From assembly GCA_963728835.1 (NCBI GenBank), contig CAVSKZ010000002.1:372001-436000 (forward strand): DNA of 64,000 nt, given 5' to 3'. Every line of letters starts with the position of its first letter. Positions within the stretch are counted from its first letter, which is position 1. The DNA comes from VRUE01 sp963728835 (GTDB lineage: Bacteria > Actinomycetota > Thermoleophilia > Solirubrobacterales > 70-9). The position numbers were made by a program, and so were the translations under genes. Positions 60,178 through 64,000 of the stretch are shown here, piece by piece. Under the pieces are notes generated by a model. The model was not told the DNA's origin and did no database searches. It saw only the letters and a program-made list of their open reading frames with translations.

Positions 60178-61311
60178 CTGAGCCTCGCGCCGGGTGTTGC
60201 CTTCGGCCTGATCTGGGCCGGCTTCGCCGCCTATGCCGGCGCGCTCGTCTGGGCGCCACGGCTCGGGCGGCGGGTCGTCTGGGCGGCGATCGTCGCTCTT
60301 CTCCTCGCCTTCGCCTGCCTGCCGCCGCTGCTCTCCCACGATGTCTACAGCTACGTCGACTACGCCCGCCTCGGGGTCCTGCACGGCCTCGATCCCTATG
60401 CCCATCCTCCGGCAGCCGTCCCCGCCGACCCGGCCTTCGCCGAGGTCGAATGGACCGACACGACCAGCGCCTACGGCCCGCTCTTCACCCTCGCGACCTA
60501 CCCCCTCGCGAAGCTGCCGATCGACGCCGCCGTCTACGCGCTGAAGGCGGCCTCCGCCGCCGCGGTCCTTGCGATCGCGGTCCTCGTCGCCCGCCTCGCC
60601 CCTGCGCGCGGGGTCGACCCCCTCCGCGCCGCAGCCTTCGTCGCCCTCAACCCCCTCGTCCTCGTCCACGTCGTCGGCGGCCCCCACAACGACGCCCTCG
60701 CGGTCCTGCTGGTGACCCTCGGCGTCGCGGCCGTTCTGAGCGCCCGCGAGACCTCCGCCGGCGCCGCGCTCATAGCTGCCGTGGCCGTCAAGGCCTCAGC
60801 CACCATCGCCCTCCCCTTCGCCGCCATCGCAACATTGGGGCCGACGGGACGAAATCCGCCCCCATGGCGTGGATTTCGTCCCGTCGGCGGGCTTTTGGTG
60901 GGGATTACGGCAGCCGTGGTGGGGATTGGGCTGCTCGCGTATCTCGCCTTTGGCTGGGACTGGCTCGACGCGTTCGCGCTTGCCGGAGAGAACCAGGGGC
61001 GCACGAGCTACATGAGCATCCCGATCACGACGGCCCGCCTCACCGGCCTCGATCCCGACGCCGTTCGCATCGCCGCCCTGGCCCTCTACGCCGCCCTAGT
61101 CGTCTACCTCCTCGTCTGGACCTACAGAGGCAACGACTGGCTCCGCGCGGTCGCCTGGGCAACGACCGGCCTCCTCCTGGCCACAGCCTGGCTCCTCCCC
61201 TGGTACCTCCTCTGGCCCCTCCCCCTCGCAGCCCTGTCCCGCGACGTCCCCCTAAAGCTTTTGCTCCTAGTCCTGACGGCGTACCAGCTAGGGGCGAGGA
61301 TCCCGCTGTAG
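60178..61311 (+). CDS. GT-C family mannosyltransferase-like membrane protein, non-standard start
   Basis: A 377-residue multi-pass protein related to the MptA/MptB and DUF2029 mannosyltransferases that use polyprenol phosphate sugars. The conserved SHDVYSYVDYARLGVLHGLD (about residues 51-70) and DTTSAYGPLFTLATYPLA support this. No ATG, GTG or TTG lies between the preceding stop and position 60712, although similarity clearly starts near 60178; the best start is CTG 60178, with ggggag eight bases upstream. A palindromic insert at 60841-60887 contributes GPTGRNPPPWRGFRPVGG. It overlaps the convergent gene by 24 bases. Confidence 0.75.
   Translation: MSLAPGVAFGLIWAGFAAYAGALVWAPRLGRRVVWAAIVALLLAFACLPPLLSHDVYSYVDYARLGVLHGLDPYAHPPAAVPADPAFAEVEWTDTTSAYGPLFTLATYPLAKLPIDAAVYALKAASAAAVLAIAVLVARLAPARGVDPLRAAAFVALNPLVLVHVVGGPHNDALAVLLVTLGVAAVLSARETSAGAALIAAVAVKASATIALPFAAIATLGPTGRNPPPWRGFRPVGGLLVGITAAVVGIGLLAYLAFGWDWLDAFALAGENQGRTSYMSIPITTARLTGLDPDAVRIAALALYAALVVYLLVWTYRGNDWLRAVAWATTGLLLATAWLLPWYLLWPLPLAALSRDVPLKLLLLVLTAYQLGARIPL
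60841..60887. repeat. 47-bp palindromic element inserted in frame inside the GT-C gene
   Basis: The perfect 17-base arms ccgacgggacgaaatcc and ggatttcgtcccgtcgg pair around a 13-base loop. The same arms occur with two mismatches at 4794-4840 inside an unrelated gene on the other strand. Here it reads PTGRNPPPWRGFRPVG, between two membrane helices. The insert lies in a predicted loop, consistent with tolerance. Confidence 0.8.
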
Positions 61312-62385
61312 CGGAGCCCTTCCGGGTCCTTGTGGCGTGGGTTGGGAGGCAGCCCCCTCTTCCTCCTCCGGACTCGCATGCAGCACACCAGTGTGGATGC
61401 TCCATCCATCCCGCCTACCCATCGCCGTCACGACCGCCACAAAGCCGATCTCGACCACGGTCATCGCCCCCCGCACCGCGATCGCAATCAGGGAAGCGAC
61501 CGCGAAGCTGTCGCCGGGGGTTGCCGGCTTCGCCGCCCAGGCGAACGCCGCGTCGCGGATGCCGAGACCGGCCGGGGCGACCAAGGTGGCCAGGGCCGCC
61601 ACGTAGCCGAAGGCCTGCGCCGAGCCGAGGGCGAGGATGTCGCTCGCCGAGATCGTGGTGACGGAACGGGCGACGCAGTAGATGCCGACGGCGACAACGC
61701 CCCAGTTGAGCGTGTAGAAGGCGAGCACCGAGGCGACTCCGCGCAGTGACATCACCTCCGGCAGCGGCTCGCGGCCGAAGGCACGCAGGATCCGGTTGGC
61801 AAGCGGCCCGAACACGCGCGGATGCAGGAGGGTGACGAGCAGCGGGATCAGCAGCAGCACCGCCCAGCGCAGGGGTTGATCCTGCAGGTTTGGATGAACG
61901 ATCAGGAAGTAAGCGGCGACGACGATCGCCGAAGTCGCTTGCAGCGCCTGTTCGTAGACGATGCTGGCGACGGTCAGCCGGCGTGGTACGCCGGCCCGTT
62001 CGGAGAGCAGCACCCGGCCCAGCACGTAGAGAACGCTGCCGGGCACGTAGCGGGCCAGCAGCGGCTGCCCCCAGGCGACCTGCGCCCGCCTGACCCCAAG
62101 CCGGTAGCCGAGGAAGCGCAGGATCAGGTCCCAGCCGAGCGCGTTGAGCGCGTAGAAGGTCGGCAGGACCACGAAAGCCGGGATCAGCCAAAGGACGTGG
62201 AAGTGGACGCCCTCGTCCTTGATTTCGGCCCACTGATTGACGACGGTGAGGACGAGAAAGCCGAAGACGAGGACGGCGATGCCGAGCTGGATCGCGAGCC
62301 GGACCCGTTTGCTGCGAGGCGGGCGTGTGCCGATCTTGGACCCGGCCTCGCCGATGCGGTGTAGAAGGGGCTGGCGGCGCTCCAC
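61288..62385 (-). CDS. Lysylphosphatidylglycerol synthase TM-type membrane protein
   Basis: A 365-residue protein with about eight membrane helices and no soluble domain, matching the UPF0104/LPG_synthase_TM family (flippase-like part of MprF and AglD-like proteins). Visible features are RYVPGSVLYVLGRVLLSERAG, a sequence conserved in this family, and LVAPAGLGIRDAAFAWAAK near the C-terminus. I chose GTG 62385 (VERRQPLLHRIGEAG) because the longer frame would overlap the divergent thiL start. It may move a lipid-linked sugar from the neighbouring GT-C enzyme, but this is inference. Confidence 0.78.
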   Translation of the reverse strand: MERRQPLLHRIGEAGSKIGTRPPRSKRVRLAIQLGIAVLVFGFLVLTVVNQWAEIKDEGVHFHVLWLIPAFVVLPTFYALNALGWDLILRFLGYRLGVRRAQVAWGQPLLARYVPGSVLYVLGRVLLSERAGVPRRLTVASIVYEQALQATSAIVVAAYFLIVHPNLQDQPLRWAVLLLIPLLVTLLHPRVFGPLANRILRAFGREPLPEVMSLRGVASVLAFYTLNWGVVAVGIYCVARSVTTISASDILALGSAQAFGYVAALATLVAPAGLGIRDAAFAWAAKPATPGDSFAVASLIAIAVRGAMTVVEIGFVAVVTAMGRRDGWSIHTGVLHASPEEEEGAASQPTPQGPGRAPLQRDPRP

Positions 62386-62429
62386 GTCGCCTCGCACCTT
62401 AGTGGCGGCGTAAACGGGACAATGGCTCG

Positions 62430-63404
62430 ATGGGCGAGTTCGAGTTGCTCGCACGAATCAGGGAGCGGCTTCCGGCCGCGGGGCCCCGCGTCCACCTCGC
62501 CAGCGGCGATGACAGCGCGGTCACCCTTCCCGGCGGGGCCACCGCAACCTCAGTCGACGCCGTCGTCGAGGGCGTTCATTTCCGCCGCGAGCACGCGACC
62601 CTCGCCCAGATCGGCCACAAGGCGCTCGCCACTGCGCTCTCGGACCTGGCGGCGATGGGGGCCGAGCCGGGCGAGTCCTATGTCGTGCTCGGCCTTCCCA
62701 CCGATCTCGACGAGGACGGCTGCATCGAGCTCCTCGACGGCATCCTCGGCCTTGCCGCCGCCACCGGGACGAGCCTTGCCGGGGGCGACGTCACCCGTGC
62801 CGGAGAGCTCTTCCTGGCGGTCACCGTCGTCGGTCACGCCAAGACGCCGGCCTCGTTCGTCAGCCGCACCGGTGCAAAACCCGGTGACGCGCTCGTCCTC
62901 ACCGGCGAGATCGGAGGCGCGGCCGGCGGTCTGGCGCTGCTCGAGAACCCGGGCTTGGAGGCGCAGATCCCCGCTGCGGCGGCGCTGCGCGCGCGTCAGC
63001 TCGAACCCCAGCCGCGCCTCGGCGCCGGTCGCGCGCTGGCGCAGGCGGGCGCGACGGCGATGATCGACCTCAGCGACGGGCTGGGAGGCGATGCCCGGCA
63101 CCTCGCCGAGCGCAGCGGCGTCGGCCTCCGAATCGACGGCGGGGCGATCCCGTTCGCGCCGGGGAGCCAGGATTCGATGGTGGCCGCGGGAAGAGACCCG
63201 TGGGAGCTGCTCGGCGGCGGCGAGGACTACGAGCTGCTGGCCAGCCTTCCGCCCGAGCAGCTCGAGGCGGCAACCGAGGCGGTTCGCGTCACGGAGGGGG
63301 CCGCGCTGACGAAGATCGGCGAGGTCCTGGCCGGATCCGGGGTCGAGATCAGGCTGCCCGGCGGCCGGCATGTGGAGCCGGGCGGATTCGACCAGCTTGC
63401 ATGA
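62430..63404 (+). CDS. thiL: Thiamine-monophosphate kinase
   Basis: A 324-residue enzyme phosphorylating thiamine monophosphate to the active thiamine diphosphate cofactor, with ATP. Family motifs are GDDSAVTLPGGATATSVDAV, FRREHATLAQIGHKALATALS, SLAGGDVTRAGEL and IDLSDGLGGDARHLAERSG. All AIRS-type nucleotide residues are present. The ATG at 62430 is preceded by no strong Shine-Dalgarno sequence. ThDP is the cofactor of the benzoylformate decarboxylase in this window, but the two genes are unlinked. The FlgM-like gene overlaps its 3' end on the other strand. Confidence 0.93.
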   Translation: MGEFELLARIRERLPAAGPRVHLASGDDSAVTLPGGATATSVDAVVEGVHFRREHATLAQIGHKALATALSDLAAMGAEPGESYVVLGLPTDLDEDGCIELLDGILGLAAATGTSLAGGDVTRAGELFLAVTVVGHAKTPASFVSRTGAKPGDALVLTGEIGGAAGGLALLENPGLEAQIPAAAALRARQLEPQPRLGAGRALAQAGATAMIDLSDGLGGDARHLAERSGVGLRIDGGAIPFAPGSQDSMVAAGRDPWELLGGGEDYELLASLPPEQLEAATEAVRVTEGAALTKIGEVLAGSGVEIRLPGGRHVEPGGFDQLA

Positions 63405-63537
63405 AGCTGTCGCTGGTGAGCAGCTCTCGCACACTGCGTCGCTGCAGCATCGCGTCGGCGATCAGTGCCGGCTCGGGCTTGTAGTGGCCGGTCTCGACCA
63501 GGCTCTTCAGCTGTCGGGGCTGCATCCTGCGCTTCAT
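63349..63537 (-). CDS. FlgM-like anti-sigma-factor small protein
   Basis: A 62-residue protein with the segment LKSLVETGHYKPEPALIADAMLQRR, close to the FlgM helix pattern (GxYxxDPxxIAxAML). FlgM proteins bind sigma-28 in motile bacteria. The C-terminal 20 residues read in a region that overlaps thiL by 56 bases, and no flagellar genes are present, so it could be a relic or a non-motile anti-sigma factor. Start ATG 63537 is a clear choice; a second ATG lies 12 bases downstream. Confidence is moderate. Confidence 0.5.
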   Translation of the reverse strand: MKRRMQPRQLKSLVETGHYKPEPALIADAMLQRRSVRELLTSDSFMQAGRIRPAPHAGRRAA

Positions 63538-63561
63538 ATCGGCTTTCTACCCAGCAACCTT

Positions 63562-63574
63562 AGTACTTGGTACT
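63562..63574. promoter_or_regulatory. Palindromic site agtac-ttg-gtact
   Basis: A 5-bp inverted repeat with 3-base spacer between the divergent FlgM-like and response-regulator genes, 40 bases before the regulator start. It sits in an AT-richer stretch and could be an operator, possibly for autoregulation by the response regulator. Confidence 0.4.
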
Positions 63575-63613
63575 CACACATCTGTCCAACTCCGCCAGAG
63601 ATACGCTTTGTCC

Positions 63614-64000
63614 ATGCCCAACGGATCGACGCGCATCCTCCTCGTCGACGACGAGCAGTCGATTCAGACCCTGCTCAGCTATCCCCTGCGCAAGGACGGC
63701 TACCACGTCACCTCCGCCCAGGACGGCCGCGAAGCTCTCCAGCGCTTCGAGGAAGGGCGCTTCGACCTCGTCATCCTCGACCTGATGCTGCCCAAGCTCG
63801 ACGGCGTCGAAGTCTGCCGCGAACTGCGCTCCCGCAGCCAGGTCCCGATCATCATGCTGACCGCGAAGGGAAGCGAGACCGACAAGGTCGCCGGCCTGGA
63901 GGTCGGCGCCGACGACTACATCACCAAGCCGTTCTCGATGCGCGAGTTCCGCAGCCGGGTAAAGGCTGCGCTGCGCCGCTCGCGCATGGCGGGCAAGCCC
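63614..64000 (+). CDS. OmpR-family response regulator, cut by window edge
   Basis: The first 129 residues, from ATG 63614, form a complete CheY-like receiver: the acidic pair Asp12-Asp13, the phospho-acceptor Asp56 (LVILDLMLPKLDG), the Thr in IIMLTAKG and the Lys in YITKPFSMRE. The following LRRSRMAGKP marks the linker into a winged-helix output domain that lies beyond the window. The closest style is MtrA/RegX/PhoP. It would pair with a histidine kinase just downstream, not visible here. Confidence 0.88.
   Translation, partial: MPNGSTRILLVDDEQSIQTLLSYPLRKDGYHVTSAQDGREALQRFEEGRFDLVILDLMLPKLDGVEVCRELRSRSQVPIIMLTAKGSETDKVAGLEVGADDYITKPFSMREFRSRVKAALRRSRMAGKP

Noticed and set aside
57904..60687. 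927-codon minus-strand open frame opposite the PBP
   Set aside because: Same shadow effect; the plus strand encodes GT51 and transpeptidase motifs SxxK, SDN and KTG.

Overview
The window is very GC-rich, densely coded DNA from a high-GC actinobacterium. Gene content and style (class II fumarase, a stand-alone heme-exporter set, a CobA-HemD fusion, mycobacterial-type Nei, SpoIID/LytB, DUF6458 and many MpaB-like oxygenases) point to the Thermoleophilia/Solirubrobacterales. This placement is inferred from protein families only. No rRNA, integrase, transposase, CRISPR array or phage gene was seen.

Layout. 1-14.8 kb: ileS (cut by the window edge, two frame breaks), two tandem short-chain dehydrogenases, an FAD/Fe-S 2-hydroxyacid dehydrogenase coupled to benzoylformate decarboxylase, a LAS-type peptidase, a lipoprotein, fumC, a secreted metallophosphoesterase (frame break) and an aldehyde dehydrogenase. 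14.8-29.3 kb: SpoIID/LytB, a CrtC-like protein, ychF-PAP2, a BtrH-type protein, nei, small membrane proteins, a surface-protein pair that includes a 650-residue Gly/Asp repeat protein, methylmalonyl-CoA epimerase and rarA. 29.3-43 kb: an MpaB-TetR-MpaB cluster, then one long run from an aldehyde dehydrogenase through ccmABCD, hemA, hemC, cobA-hemD and birA, facing a large DEAH helicase. 43-51 kb: TlpA-like lipoprotein, NfeD-slipin, galT, two MNT-type nucleotidyltransferase modules, tRNA-Arg(CCT), secreted proteins, yceH and pyrE. 51-64 kb: an odd tRNA-like gene, an H-NOX/GGDEF-EAL pair, a possible structured RNA, an epimerase, L,D-transpeptidase, CPBP protease, small MscS, class A PBP, a GT-C mannosyltransferase, a flippase-like membrane protein, thiL, a FlgM-like protein and the start of an OmpR-type regulator.

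Functional threads. Heme: ccmABCD, hemA, hemC and cobA-hemD are translationally coupled, a TlpA-like thioredoxin lies nearby, and an H-NOX sensor with Phe at position 140 (predicted to sense NO rather than O2) sits with a c-di-GMP enzyme. Cell envelope: SpoIID, LAS peptidase, L,D-transpeptidase, PBP1, GT-C enzyme and the surface-protein pair.

Unexplained structure. Palindromic repeats occur between genes and, in three cases, in frame inside coding genes. A MITE-like family of about 165-185 bp has three copies. There is a tRNA with a long variable arm and non-standard stems. Five clear frame breaks, four of them with exactly one extra base, raise the question of sequencing or assembly error versus real lesions.
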